A DNA stretch of 36,821 nt. Origin: a virus. Made by a program: the position numbers and the translations under genes. Shown here one piece after another: positions 13,693 to 19,758 of the stretch. The notes beneath the pieces are model-generated. The model worked only from the letters and a program-made list of their open reading frames with translations. It did no database searches and was not told the DNA's origin. The stretch is taken from IMG/VR virus record IMGVR_UViG_3300032299_000914, positions 1 through 36,821 of that record; one strand, 5' to 3'. Position 1 is the first letter of the stretch. The number at the start of each line of letters is the position of its first letter.

Positions 13693-14022
13693 ATGGCAAA
13701 TCGGAACAGTGTAGAGTTAATGGGCAAGGTTTATTCAATGAAATCAATTGAAAGAAAAAGCGGAAAGACTATGGTGGTTTTTTCTCTTTTAACATTCTCG
13801 TACCAGGGAAAAGAAAAGGAAGATAAAGCTCAGTTCCATAAATTAGTAGCTTACGATTCAAGGGCCGATGTTCTTTTAAAGTATGCATCAGTTGATGGCA
13901 GGGAGCTATTTGTTGAAGGCACTATTGATTATTATAAGGATGAAAAAGAAGTGGTTCGCACTCAGATTATTGTTAACAGTTTTGAATTCATTGATGGCAA
14001 AAAACCGGAAGCAGTAGCTTGA
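13693..14022 (+). CDS. ssb: Single-stranded DNA-binding protein
   Basis: The ATG at 13693 (MANRNSVELMGKVYSMKSIE) follows GGGGAAAATAGA, so upstream in-frame codons are rejected. The 109-aa protein is an OB fold of the SSB type: N-terminal RNSVELMGKV, then SGKTMVVFSLLTFSYQG, FHKLVAYDSRADVL and GRELFVEGTIDYY. It lacks the usual acidic C-terminal tip (DDxIPF), ending GKKPEAVA, so it may not recruit host partners through that tail. It would coat single strands produced during replication and support the neighbouring ERF protein. Confidence 0.88.
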   Translation: MANRNSVELMGKVYSMKSIERKSGKTMVVFSLLTFSYQGKEKEDKAQFHKLVAYDSRADVLLKYASVDGRELFVEGTIDYYKDEKEVVRTQIIVNSFEFIDGKKPEAVA

Positions 14023-14699
14023 TAGTCGTTACTGATCTTGAGAGCAGCAACATATCCCCACTAAATGCCGAGCTTCTACAGGCAGCATTTATTGTGTGTG
14101 ATGATGATTTAAATGAGATTGAAAGACGATTGTTCAAGTCTCGTGTCCAGGTATGGAATAATTATGCACAACAGGCATCACTTATACACGGTATAACTAA
14201 AGAAGAAAGCGACACCTATCCCCACTATAAAGACACTGCTAAGGAAATGTTTGGATGGCTTTTGTCATTTGATAAAAATACACCCCTTGTAATGCACGTA
14301 AACCAGTCCTCTAATCGTTCTTATGATGGAGCGATACTTAGGGTGCTGGCACTTGATAATGGGGTTTATTTTGATTTCAATCAAACTTTCCCAGAGAGTA
14401 AGTATATATCGACTCATACTATGGCAAAGTTTCTAGGTGTCACCAGTAAGCTTAATCTAAAAGACCTCGCCACTTATTATGGTATAGGGGAGTTCTTACA
14501 TCATGACGCAATGTCAGATTGTCAGGCAACGCTAGAGATATTAAGATACATGAATAAAGAAATGAAGATTCGAGGTTTAAAATTAAATGACTTTTATGAG
14601 TCAAGGAAGGTTAAAAATGAAGCCGATATTTCTACTTCTACAAAAGCTAAGACTAGCAAAAAACACACCGGAAACACTTCGACAGCATTACATTTCTGA
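14019..14699 (+). CDS. DnaQ-like 3'-5' exonuclease
   Basis: The TTG at 14019 overlaps the SSB stop (TTGA), and the reading begins MIVVTDLES, so the catalytic D6 and E8 would be lost with any later start. Further motifs are D103 (RSYDGAIL) and H162/D167 (LHHDAMSDCQATLEIL), completing the DEDDh set. This is a complete exonuclease of the DnaQ/epsilon kind, with a C-terminal extension that is basic and Ser/Thr-rich (EADISTSTKAKTSKKHTGN). No phage polymerase is present, so it probably acts in recombination or end processing with ERF and SSB rather than as a proofreader. Confidence 0.88.
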   Translation: MIVVTDLESSNISPLNAELLQAAFIVCDDDLNEIERRLFKSRVQVWNNYAQQASLIHGITKEESDTYPHYKDTAKEMFGWLLSFDKNTPLVMHVNQSSNRSYDGAILRVLALDNGVYFDFNQTFPESKYISTHTMAKFLGVTSKLNLKDLATYYGIGEFLHHDAMSDCQATLEILRYMNKEMKIRGLKLNDFYESRKVKNEADISTSTKAKTSKKHTGNTSTALHF

Positions 14700-14994
14700 T
14701 TCAATTAATACATTTCTATCATTAGAAACTGACCCTAAAAACATAGACTTTGTTAATGGCGTAAAGAACTTAGACCTTTTTTCACAGGTTAGATTCCTTG
14801 AAAGATTTGTAAGTGATGAGGTTGAATGGACTATTAAAGAAATAGTTGAGGATGGATCAATTGTTATGTTTGAATTGAATGAACAGACATACGAGTTTAG
14901 TGGATTTAGAACTGGCTTTCCGCTGTTTAGGAAAATCGGAACAACCGAACTTATTAGCTTAGATTTGTCACCAACTGTTAAACGAATATTTTGA
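14617..14994 (+). CDS. Unknown early protein (125 aa)
   Basis: The best start is the ATG at 14617, with AAGGAAGG 6 nt upstream; another ATG at 14587 is weaker. It overlaps the exonuclease end by 83 bp. After a basic helical start (MKPIFLLLQKLRLAKNTPE), the protein has a compact domain with KNLDLFSQVRFLERFVSD, EVEWTIKEIVEDGSIVMFEL and YEFSGFRTGFPLFRKIGT. That is an acidic, beta-rich core. No motif is recognised. Its position in the recombination operon points to an early or DNA-related role only by context. Confidence 0.65.
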   Translation: MKPIFLLLQKLRLAKNTPETLRQHYISDSINTFLSLETDPKNIDFVNGVKNLDLFSQVRFLERFVSDEVEWTIKEIVEDGSIVMFELNEQTYEFSGFRTGFPLFRKIGTTELISLDLSPTVKRIF

Positions 14995-15001
14995 GGTGCG
15001 T

Positions 15002-15172
15002 ATGGAATTTTTTAAGGGTCTTATTTTCACAACATTAATATTTTATGGATTTTGTGGAATGCTTATTTATTTTTCAAAAGAGTACGGAATAAAAAGAGGA
15101 AAAGAACTGGCAATGAGAGAGGCAAGTGCGAAGCTGGATCAGTGTAATAAGTTAATCGTGGGGAATAAGTGA
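15002..15172 (+). CDS. Single-span membrane protein (56 aa)
   Basis: The ATG at 15002 has TGAGGTG upstream. One hydrophobic span at the start (FFKGLIFTTLIFYGFCGMLIY) is followed by a basic, helical cytoplasmic tail (FSKEYGIKRGKELAMREASA), giving a type II-like topology. Its TGA overlaps the GTG start of the metzincin-like gene (GTGA), so the two are translationally coupled. Their products may act together at the inner membrane. Function unknown. Confidence 0.65.
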   Translation: MEFFKGLIFTTLIFYGFCGMLIYFSKEYGIKRGKELAMREASAKLDQCNKLIVGNK

Positions 15173-15672
15173 AAGTAATTAACTGTACCAAGTTCTCCAA
15201 AATCGACCTAGCAATTGAGCTTTTTTATAAACGAGCCAAGCCAGTAGCGGAGTCATTGCTGGAGTTACCACCAAATGAAAAAGATTTTACCTATACTGTA
15301 TTAACTAATCGAGAGATTGCTTTAAGCATTTACTCTTCATTGAGTAGAAATATTGAGGTTAAGGTTTATTCTTACAAACCATGGAATCCGTGGAGCGTTG
15401 TGATTGGATACTCTAATGGCTCTGGCAATATTTACGTCAATGAAAGAAAGATCAACTCACTCGACGTTGAGGAGTATGCTGGAAATATTTTTCATGAACT
15501 ACTCCACGTATTGGGATTTTCTCATGGCTCGAACAAGATTACGGAAAAGAAAAAGAAGTCCGTTCCCTACGCTGTAGGTTATTTGATGAGCGGAAAGAGT
15601 CGGTACCCATTAAGCAAATATCCAAACCCATTAAGCAAATATCCAAACATTAAACAAAAGGAAATAGCATGA
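15169..15672 (+). CDS. Metzincin-like zinc metallopeptidase
   Basis: This 167-aa protein carries an exact metzincin motif HELLHVLGFSH (H109, E110, H113, G116, H119), and about 20 residues later an M140 in VGYLMSGKS that could be the Met-turn. This is the layout of matrixin/astacin-like enzymes, unusual for a small phage early protein. It has no signal peptide, so it would act in the cytoplasm. The C-terminus ends in two copies of PLSKYPN. The start is a GTG at 15169 overlapping the previous stop, with GGGG upstream. The substrate is unknown; cleavage of a host regulator or defence protein is a plausible guess. Confidence 0.75.
   Translation: MKVINCTKFSKIDLAIELFYKRAKPVAESLLELPPNEKDFTYTVLTNREIALSIYSSLSRNIEVKVYSYKPWNPWSVVIGYSNGSGNIYVNERKINSLDVEEYAGNIFHELLHVLGFSHGSNKITEKKKKSVPYAVGYLMSGKSRYPLSKYPNPLSKYPNIKQKEIA
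15606..15647 (+). repeat. Perfect 21-bp tandem duplication in the metallopeptidase C-terminus
   Basis: Two identical 21-bp copies (15606-15626 and 15627-15647, each starting CCCATTAAGC) encode the 7-residue unit PLSKYPN twice. Perfect identity including third codon positions means a recent duplication, probably slippage. The copy number may vary between relatives. Confidence 0.85.
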
Positions 15673-15827
15673 AATACTTAATCGAAGACTTCAAATCACT
15701 AACATCCGAAAAGTTTATTGAACAACGCTATCACTACCACACTGGATTAGGTGTGCAAATTGGAGATGAAAGAAATGACAATACACTCAGAAGATTACCA
15801 CTACACTACTCTTCAATTAGAGCTTGA
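15669..15827 (+). CDS. Small unknown protein (52 aa), overlapping next gene
   Basis: The ATG at 15669 overlaps the metallopeptidase TGA and has AGGA upstream. It reads MKYLIEDFKSLTSEKFIEQR and continues YHYHTGLGVQIGDERNDNTL. Its last 53 nt overlap the next gene in a different frame. The 4-bp coupling favours real translation, but the composition of the last 15 codons may simply reflect the other gene. It could also be a gene shortened by a frameshift. Function unknown. Confidence 0.45.
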   Translation: MKYLIEDFKSLTSEKFIEQRYHYHTGLGVQIGDERNDNTLRRLPLHYSSIRA

Positions 15828-16014
15828 GAAAAAACTTGCGATTTCAAAAGAGGCTTTGGAGTTTTATGCAATAACGTCAAGCTGGGATAATCGGGATGAA
15901 TTAATCGAATCACCATGTATTGCAAAAGACGATATGGAGCTATTTGAAAAATGGGATGAACACATTGGCGGAAAACGAGCGAGAGAAGCACTTAAACAGA
16001 TTGGTGAACTATGA
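15775..16014 (+). CDS. Small conserved-type phage protein (79 aa)
   Basis: The ATG at 15775 with GGAG 9 nt upstream is preferred over an in-frame GTG at 15751 and an ATG at 15766. The protein has a coiled-coil-like LQLELEKKLAISKEALEFYA, then SSWD and, near the end, EHIGGKRAREALKQIGEL. The combination ALEFYA ... G-K-A-R-E-A-L recurs in small proteins of many phages of unknown role, from memory. It has no membrane segment. It is coupled to neighbours in the rightward operon. Confidence 0.7.
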   Translation: MTIHSEDYHYTTLQLELEKKLAISKEALEFYAITSSWDNRDELIESPCIAKDDMELFEKWDEHIGGKRAREALKQIGEL

Positions 16015-16053
16015 CTGAATATTTATTTAAAATTCATGCAAACGTAAATAATA

Positions 16054-16092
16054 GCACCCACTCGCTATGTTAGGGTGCAGATTGTGACATAG
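16054..16092 (+). other. Hairpins in the gap before the HNH gene
   Basis: GCACCC (16054-16059) pairs with GGGTGC (16073-16078), and CTATGT (16065-16070) can alternatively pair with ACATAG (16087-16092). These are two mutually exclusive stems. ACATAGGTTA is followed by a second ACATAGGTAA at 16100. No T-run follows, so I read this as a possible attenuator or mRNA structure before the HNH gene. I see no other gene in the 115-bp gap. Confidence 0.35.
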
Positions 16093-16130
16093 GTTAATTA
16101 CATAGGTAAGAAATAAAAAAGAGAGCATAA

Positions 16131-16841
16131 ATGAATAATTCAAATAAGCCTGAGTCAAGGCAGATATTTCTAAAAACAAAAATAGATGAATTTGAATCTC
16201 AGATAATCGAACTAAAGAGCAATATTGAGTTGTTAAAAAACAAGATAGGTGTGCTTTTTAAAAATAATAAAAACTGTAAAATTGTGCCTTTTTGCGAGGA
16301 AAGATATCGAGTATGTGACGGTGGTTTGGTTTACGATATGAGAGAAGATAAAATGGTAACTCTCACAAATTTAGCAGGGTACAGAATCGTAAGGATTAAA
16401 AGAAGAGGTAAGGTGGAGACTATAAGAGCGCACAGGCTTTTAATGGAGTGCTTTCTTGGTGAGTCAAAATTAGAGGTAAACCATATAAACGGAATAAGGA
16501 GTGACAACAGGATTGAGAATCTTGAATACTGCACTAGAAAAGAAAATTTTATGCACGCACAAAATATGCTTGGTGTTGGTCCATCGCCTTATGGAAAAAG
16601 CAAAAAAAGAAGATTTGATGATGAGCAAATTTTAACGATATTAACCATGAAAAATATGACTCGCACAGATATTGCCAATCACTACAGAACCTCAGCATCA
16701 AAAATCGGGGATATAATAAGGGGATACGCCTACAAAGAATTTATGGGGTTTGGTGGGGATTATAAATATAAAGAAGGTAGGGGGCAGTACCTTAAAAAAA
16801 GACAAGATTTATATAAAAACCATCATTTTATTGGTTGTTAA
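16131..16841 (+). CDS. HNH homing endonuclease with coiled coil and C-terminal HTH
   Basis: This 236-aa protein has an N-terminal coiled coil (KIDEFESQIIELKSNIELLK, about 17-40). An HNH domain follows with RIVRIKRRGKVETIRAHRLL, LEVNHINGIRSDNRIENLEY and CTRKENFMHAQ (about 85-145), complete with catalytic HRL, NHINGI and N residues. The C-terminal part contains DDEQILTILTMKNMTRTDIA and SASKIGDIIRG, a helix-turn-helix for DNA recognition. This is a homing-type nuclease inserted in the early operon, with its own 115-bp leader and AAAGAGAG ribosome site. It is a second intact homing-type HNH in the window. Confidence 0.85.
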   Translation: MNNSNKPESRQIFLKTKIDEFESQIIELKSNIELLKNKIGVLFKNNKNCKIVPFCEERYRVCDGGLVYDMREDKMVTLTNLAGYRIVRIKRRGKVETIRAHRLLMECFLGESKLEVNHINGIRSDNRIENLEYCTRKENFMHAQNMLGVGPSPYGKSKKRRFDDEQILTILTMKNMTRTDIANHYRTSASKIGDIIRGYAYKEFMGFGGDYKYKEGRGQYLKKRQDLYKNHHFIGC

Positions 16842-16855
16842 AATAAAGGAAAGTT

Positions 16856-17050
16856 ATGACTGAGATTAGAATTGAGAAAGTGATGAATGGATATATCGTA
16901 AGATGCTTTGGAGGTAAAGACCATGACAGTTATGATGATACGTTTGTCTACTCAGATATTTTGCAAGTTGTTAGCTTCATGGCAGATCAGTTAAATGAAC
17001 CAGAGTTTAATTATAAGCTATGTGAAAAGATGGGAGCAGATGAATTATGA
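16856..17050 (+). CDS. Small acidic unknown protein (64 aa)
   Basis: The ATG at 16856 has AAAGGAAAG upstream. It begins MTEIRIEKVMNGYIVRCFGG and has an acidic centre (KDHDSYDDTFVYSDILQ) and a helical end (SFMADQLNE). The layout (short beta-hairpin, acidic loop, helix) resembles small phage host-interaction or DNA-mimic proteins, but this is not a family match. It is coupled to the next gene by an ATGA overlap. Confidence 0.65.
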   Translation: MTEIRIEKVMNGYIVRCFGGKDHDSYDDTFVYSDILQVVSFMADQLNEPEFNYKLCEKMGADEL

Positions 17051-17181
17051 GCTTAGTATTTTACAATAATTTAACCAATCAATTATACGTTTTTGAGTCT
17101 GAGTTTGAAGCTATGTTTAATCTGTTGATTGGGATTAAAGCCAGCAAGAAACAATATTGGGAATATTTGGGGGAGCTATGA
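17047..17181 (+). CDS. Small unknown protein (44 aa)
   Basis: The ATG overlaps the previous stop (ATGA at 17047-17050). The frame reads MSLVFYNNLTNQLYVFESEF and continues FEAMFNLLIG before a Lys/Trp-rich end that includes KKQYWEYLGEL. It ends in TGA overlapping the next ATG. Tight coupling on both sides and neighbours of the same kind support it as a real gene. No function is recognisable. Confidence 0.6.
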   Translation: MSLVFYNNLTNQLYVFESEFEAMFNLLIGIKASKKQYWEYLGEL

Positions 17182-17303
17182 GAACAAGGTTAAAAATAAA
17201 CAGAGATTGTTTTTTATGGCTACCTATTAAACACAGCATGGATAGAACCACTTGGTACGAGTGGCTATTTTTAACCTTGGAAGTAGATAATGAGAACAAA
17301 TAG
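17178..17303 (+). CDS. Small unknown protein (41 aa)
   Basis: The start ATG is preceded by GGGGGAGCT, a strong ribosome site, and overlaps the previous stop. The peptide reads MRTRLKINRDCFLWLPIKHS and MDRTTWYEWLFLTLEVDNEN. It is rich in Trp and basic residues at its start. Its end overlaps the next gene by 14 bp. I find no motif. Confidence 0.6.
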   Translation: MRTRLKINRDCFLWLPIKHSMDRTTWYEWLFLTLEVDNENK

Positions 17304-18069
17304 AAATAATGTAACTGAGGTCGCCCATATACGGACAGATTTAGATAAGTATGCATCCAATTATGACTCAATAAAATGGAACTATTCGGAAATTCCGACT
17401 AGTTCAAAAAAGGACAGTATGAATAATTACTTTGATAAATACGGAAGGGTTCACGACAAGCCAGTTACGGAGTCAAATCCTTGTCCGTGTAATAATGCTT
17501 GGCTATATACCGCATTTTTATGCAAGCTGGACTACTCAAGAACGTACCAAGACGAACCTCTAAACTTTTGCGCCTACCATCTCACAAGGCACCCATTAGA
17601 TTTTGTAAATGAAACCAAGTCACCAATGAGCAGAGATGAGATTTTAGGAATGGCATACCTCGATATGTTTGCAGCTAGAAGATTTATAAATAAAAACTTT
17701 TGGATGACTAACGACCTACCTAAGTTTGAACTATTCGGATTTATCGAGCAGTTGATTGAGCTAATTAAAAACAACGACAATAGAAATTACTGGTGGAAAA
17801 ACAACTTAGACCAAATGAAGTTTTTAACCATGAGGCTGCCGTTGCAAGACAGAGCGTTTATCTATCGTACGGCTGGATTAAAAGCACCACTTTTCTACGT
17901 TCTATATGAGAAGCTGTCCAATATTAAAAAGCCTAAAGGGTATTCAAGTGAGCATTTAGCGTTTTTAAAAACGAACTATCCGGTAAGTCCAGAAAGTTGG
18001 TTAGAAGCATTTCCTGATGTCAATCACCCAATCTACATTGCAGCAAAGGCAAAACTTAAAGAACCCTAA
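17290..18069 (+). CDS. Conserved phage protein of unknown function (259 aa)
   Basis: The ATG at 17290 overlaps the previous gene by 14 bp. After a polar N-terminus it has PCPCNNAWLYTAFLCKLDYS, then FCAYHLTRHPLDFVNETKSP and MSRDEILGMAYLDMFAARRF. The order LYTALF... - R-H-P... - S-x-D-E-x-x-G-x-A recurs in long hypothetical proteins of diverse phages (from memory) and may be an enzyme core with conserved Asp/Glu. The C-terminal half is helical and basic (KKPKGYSSEHLAF). It is the last gene of the rightward operon, immediately before the convergent hairpins. No named function is justified. Confidence 0.65.
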   Translation: MRTNRNNVTEVAHIRTDLDKYASNYDSIKWNYSEIPTSSKKDSMNNYFDKYGRVHDKPVTESNPCPCNNAWLYTAFLCKLDYSRTYQDEPLNFCAYHLTRHPLDFVNETKSPMSRDEILGMAYLDMFAARRFINKNFWMTNDLPKFELFGFIEQLIELIKNNDNRNYWWKNNLDQMKFLTMRLPLQDRAFIYRTAGLKAPLFYVLYEKLSNIKKPKGYSSEHLAFLKTNYPVSPESWLEAFPDVNHPIYIAAKAKLKEP

Positions 18070-18099
18070 ATCTATCATCCTTGACGTGATCTAGGGTTC
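18061..18099. terminator. Convergent terminator hairpin 1
   Basis: GAACCCTA (18061-18068) pairs perfectly with TAGGGTTC (18092-18099). The stem extends four more base pairs (with one A-C/G-U step) to about 12 positions. It overlaps the stop of the last rightward gene and lies just beyond the end of the leftward gene at 18144. No long T-run follows on either strand. Confidence 0.5.
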
Positions 18100-18101
18100 A
18101 G

Positions 18102-18137
18102 ACAGGGATTACAAACGAGCAACTGAAGGCTCCCTGT
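18102..18137. terminator. Convergent terminator hairpin 2
   Basis: ACAGGGA (18102-18108) pairs with TCCCTGT (18131-18137). A competing inner pair GAGC/GCTC (18117-18120, 18129-18132) overlaps it. Placed between converging operons, it probably forms a two-way stop with hairpin 1. Confidence 0.45.
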
Positions 18138-18143
18138 AATTGT

Positions 18144-18512
18144 CTATTGAATCTTAGATTGCGTCAAATCGAGGAGTTTTGAAATAGCATCTTCACATCC
18201 TCTAGCGATAATTACTTTTGCATTGCAGTGATCTTCTAGGTATCTATGCCATGACTTTTGATCTTCTGAAACCACTCCACCCCGAACCCTTTTCATCTCA
18301 ATATAAATATTATAGTGAGGAATAAAAAGATCAGGAAATCCAGCACTAACACCTTCTGCCTTAGCTTTAACTGCCTGTCTAATGGATGTTCTCATTCCAT
18401 TGGGTATTGCTGCTATTCTTATATGTGGGAAGCTTAATTTAAACCATTTCACAAACATAACCTGCTCATCATGTTCTTTTGGTACTGCTATTTTACTCTT
18501 TAGTGCTTTCAT
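18144..18512 (-). CDS. VRR-NUC domain endonuclease
   Basis: This 122-aa protein matches stand-alone phage VRR-NUC nucleases: a helical start (HDEQVMFVKWFKLSFPHIRI), PNGMRTS, then GFPDLFIPHYNIYIEMKR and EDQKSWHRYLEDH. The catalytic pattern is D in PDLF and E-x-K in IEMKR, with Q in the last motif. Such enzymes cut branched or Holliday-type DNA in phage replication and packaging. It is the last gene of the minus-strand block, and its ATG overlaps the previous gene's stop by 4 bp. It may resolve DNA before packaging. Confidence 0.88.
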   Translation of the reverse strand: MKALKSKIAVPKEHDEQVMFVKWFKLSFPHIRIAAIPNGMRTSIRQAVKAKAEGVSAGFPDLFIPHYNIYIEMKRVRGGVVSEDQKSWHRYLEDHCNAKVIIARGCEDAISKLLDLTQSKIQ

Positions 18513-18658
18513 AGTTTTGGGGGTTTCCCACCTAACTTAATTATTAGTGCTTCAAACATTTTAGTTTTTGTTTTATCACCATTAACCTTAGCTTGAAGGT
18601 ATTGCTCTATCCAGTGATCTATTTGTTCTTTTTTAGTTAAGCACTTTTTAGGTTTCAA
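18509..18658 (-). CDS. Small basic protein (49 aa), TTG start
   Basis: An open frame begins at TTG 18658, overlapping the lipoprotein stop (TTGA), and ends at a TGA overlapping the nuclease ATG. It reads MKPKKCLTKKEQIDHWIEQY, then LQAKVNGDKTKTKMFEALII and ends KLGGKPPKL. AAGAGAA lies upstream. The double coupling and a Lys-rich, helical, soluble composition favour a real gene. It may be a partner of the VRR-NUC nuclease. Family unknown. Confidence 0.6.
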   Translation of the reverse strand: MKPKKCLTKKEQIDHWIEQYLQAKVNGDKTKTKMFEALIIKLGGKPPKL

Positions 18659-19002
18659 GGATTTATTCTTTTCTTTAGTCCAAAGTCGTTAGCTTTAAAG
18701 AACTTCATTGCCTCTTGATTGTTGAACTTAAAAGAAACTTTTTTAACTCCCCACTTGATACAGATGACAATCCTCTTCTCGCATTCTCTCCACGAATAAT
18801 ATACACCGGACAAATCTTTTTCGATCGGGAAGAACGCATCGTCAGTAGGGAAAGGAATATCAGGAGCAAAATGAACAAGTGAAACAGAGTCACTTTTTAC
18901 CAGGGTGTTTGATGAAATTGGAGGCGATGATTCCAAGCTCGTGCAGCCGCTCATCAAGATAAAGTTGAGAACGAGAATCTTCAGGCTTAGAAAGCTCTTC
19001 AT
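18655..19002 (-). CDS. Predicted lipoprotein (possible outer-membrane spanin)
   Basis: This 115-aa protein starts with a signal peptide and lipobox (FILMSG-C20), with Thr at +2, which favours outer-membrane delivery by the E. coli rule. The mature part is 95 residues with SSPPISSNTLVK, then a compact domain (GVYYSWRECEKRIVICIKWG). It starts inside the previous gene in another frame, as Rz1 does in Rz, and lies near an endolysin gene. This makes an o-spanin plausible. However, it is longer and less Pro-rich than classical Rz1, and the gene overlapping it lacks a membrane span, so it is not a standard Rz/Rz1 pair. Confidence 0.6.
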   Translation of the reverse strand: MKSFLSLKILVLNFILMSGCTSLESSPPISSNTLVKSDSVSLVHFAPDIPFPTDDAFFPIEKDLSGVYYSWRECEKRIVICIKWGVKKVSFKFNNQEAMKFFKANDFGLKKRINP

Positions 19003-19111
19003 AGTATTGCTTCTCTAGTTTAATAACTCGGTCTAGCCACTTAGTTTCCTGTTGATTGTTACGCAAGCGCAAACCCTCTTTAAGAACTCCAAGGAATAGA
19101 CCGAGCTCCAT
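18890..19111 (-). CDS. Small helical protein (73 aa) overlapping the lipoprotein
   Basis: It begins MELGLFLGVLKEGLRLRNNQ, with an amphipathic helix rather than a clear membrane span. A coiled coil (WLDRVIKLEKQYYEELSKPE) and a second helix (ERLHELGIIASNFIK) follow. Its 3' end overlaps the lipoprotein gene by 113 bp in another frame. It lies 2 bp after the previous gene with a weak ribosome site, so coupling is likely. Overlap with a lipoprotein gene resembles Rz/Rz1, but the missing membrane anchor argues against an i-spanin. It could work with the lipoprotein or simply share DNA. Confidence 0.6.
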   Translation of the reverse strand: MELGLFLGVLKEGLRLRNNQQETKWLDRVIKLEKQYYEELSKPEDSRSQLYLDERLHELGIIASNFIKHPGKK

Positions 19112-19113
19112 AA

Positions 19114-19371
19114 TTATTTAACTTCGTTGTAAGCTGCGTATGCTTTTTGAATCAGCTTGAAACCTTCCATCGGATCAACATCTTTAATTTCTGCTAGAAG
19201 ATCAGGTTTTGACTGAACGAATTCTACGATCTCTTTGATGTTAGCGATTGCTTCCTCAGCGTGAGCAAGGTCGTCCCAGTTAATTCCACCATCAGCTACT
19301 TTTTTACCGAACTTATAGTTTTTTACACTAAGATCGATGCACTTTTCTAAATTCTCAATTCCAAGGCTCAT
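19114..19371 (-). CDS. Small helical phage protein of lysis/tail region (85 aa)
   Basis: The ATG at 19371 follows GGAGAACATA. The protein reads MSLGIENLEKCIDLSVKNYK, then GGINWDDLAHAEEAIANIKE and DVDPMEGFKLIQKAYAAYNE. This matches a widespread small phage protein that often sits between tail genes and endolysin. From memory its pattern is an N-terminal amphipathic helix, D-L-x-H near the centre, and ELKDxD-like end helices. Its function is not known. It shows no membrane span, so it is not a holin. Its 2-bp spacing to the downstream gene suggests co-translation. Confidence 0.65.
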   Translation of the reverse strand: MSLGIENLEKCIDLSVKNYKFGKKVADGGINWDDLAHAEEAIANIKEIVEFVQSKPDLLAEIKDVDPMEGFKLIQKAYAAYNEVK

Positions 19372-19380
19372 TATGTTCTC

Positions 19381-19758
19381 CTATTTTTCACGATACGGCT
19401 TTATGCCAACGTGAATATGTTTCATTGATCCTATTCCATGCCAAAGTATCAGGTTAGGCAATCCAGTCGTGGCTGATATAGATGCCCATTCTGAATACTT
19501 ATTCTCGAAATGCTTCTCGAAGCTAGATATAAACTCTAACGGAAGCCCACGTGATCTTATGTCGACACATCTACCTTCTTGGTGTCCTTTTGAAACCCTA
19601 TTGTACAAAGCATCCTCTGTGGCATCACTCAAAACATCAGTTATAATTAGCTCATGACCATGCTGAGTAAAGTATTCATCCATGTCATTTAACACCACCC
19701 ATAATCGATGGCGTATTTGCGTAATCTCTTCTTCTTCTTTTTTAGACTTAAACTGCAT
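19381..19758 (-). CDS. M15-like peptidoglycan peptidase (endolysin)
   Basis: This 125-aa protein has the M15/Hedgehog-type zinc pattern: S-x-x-H-Q-E-G-R-x-x-D around H59-D66 (VSKGHQEGRCVDIRS) and a second site H114-x-H116 (MKHIHVGI). The first half is helical (EEEITQIRHRLWVVLNDMDE), followed by ELIITDVLSDATEDAL. Such enzymes cut peptide cross-links of peptidoglycan as D-Ala or L-Ala-D-Glu peptidases. It lacks a signal peptide, so it would need a holin or be used from within the virion. It lies at the end of the tail block just upstream of the lipoprotein, fitting a lysis enzyme. Confidence 0.82.
   Translation of the reverse strand: MQFKSKKEEEEITQIRHRLWVVLNDMDEYFTQHGHELIITDVLSDATEDALYNRVSKGHQEGRCVDIRSRGLPLEFISSFEKHFENKYSEWASISATTGLPNLILWHGIGSMKHIHVGIKPYREK

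Noticed and set aside
15669-16014. A single longer gene broken by a frameshift across 15669-16014
   Set aside because: The two frames each have plausible starts and ribosome sites, and no clear homology continues from one to the other, so I kept two overlapping genes.
16011-16073. A 20-residue frame beginning at ATG 16011, coupled to the previous stop
   Set aside because: Too short and with an unremarkable sequence; it lies in a hairpin-rich gap and has no ribosome site of its own. It may be translated, but I cannot support it as a gene.
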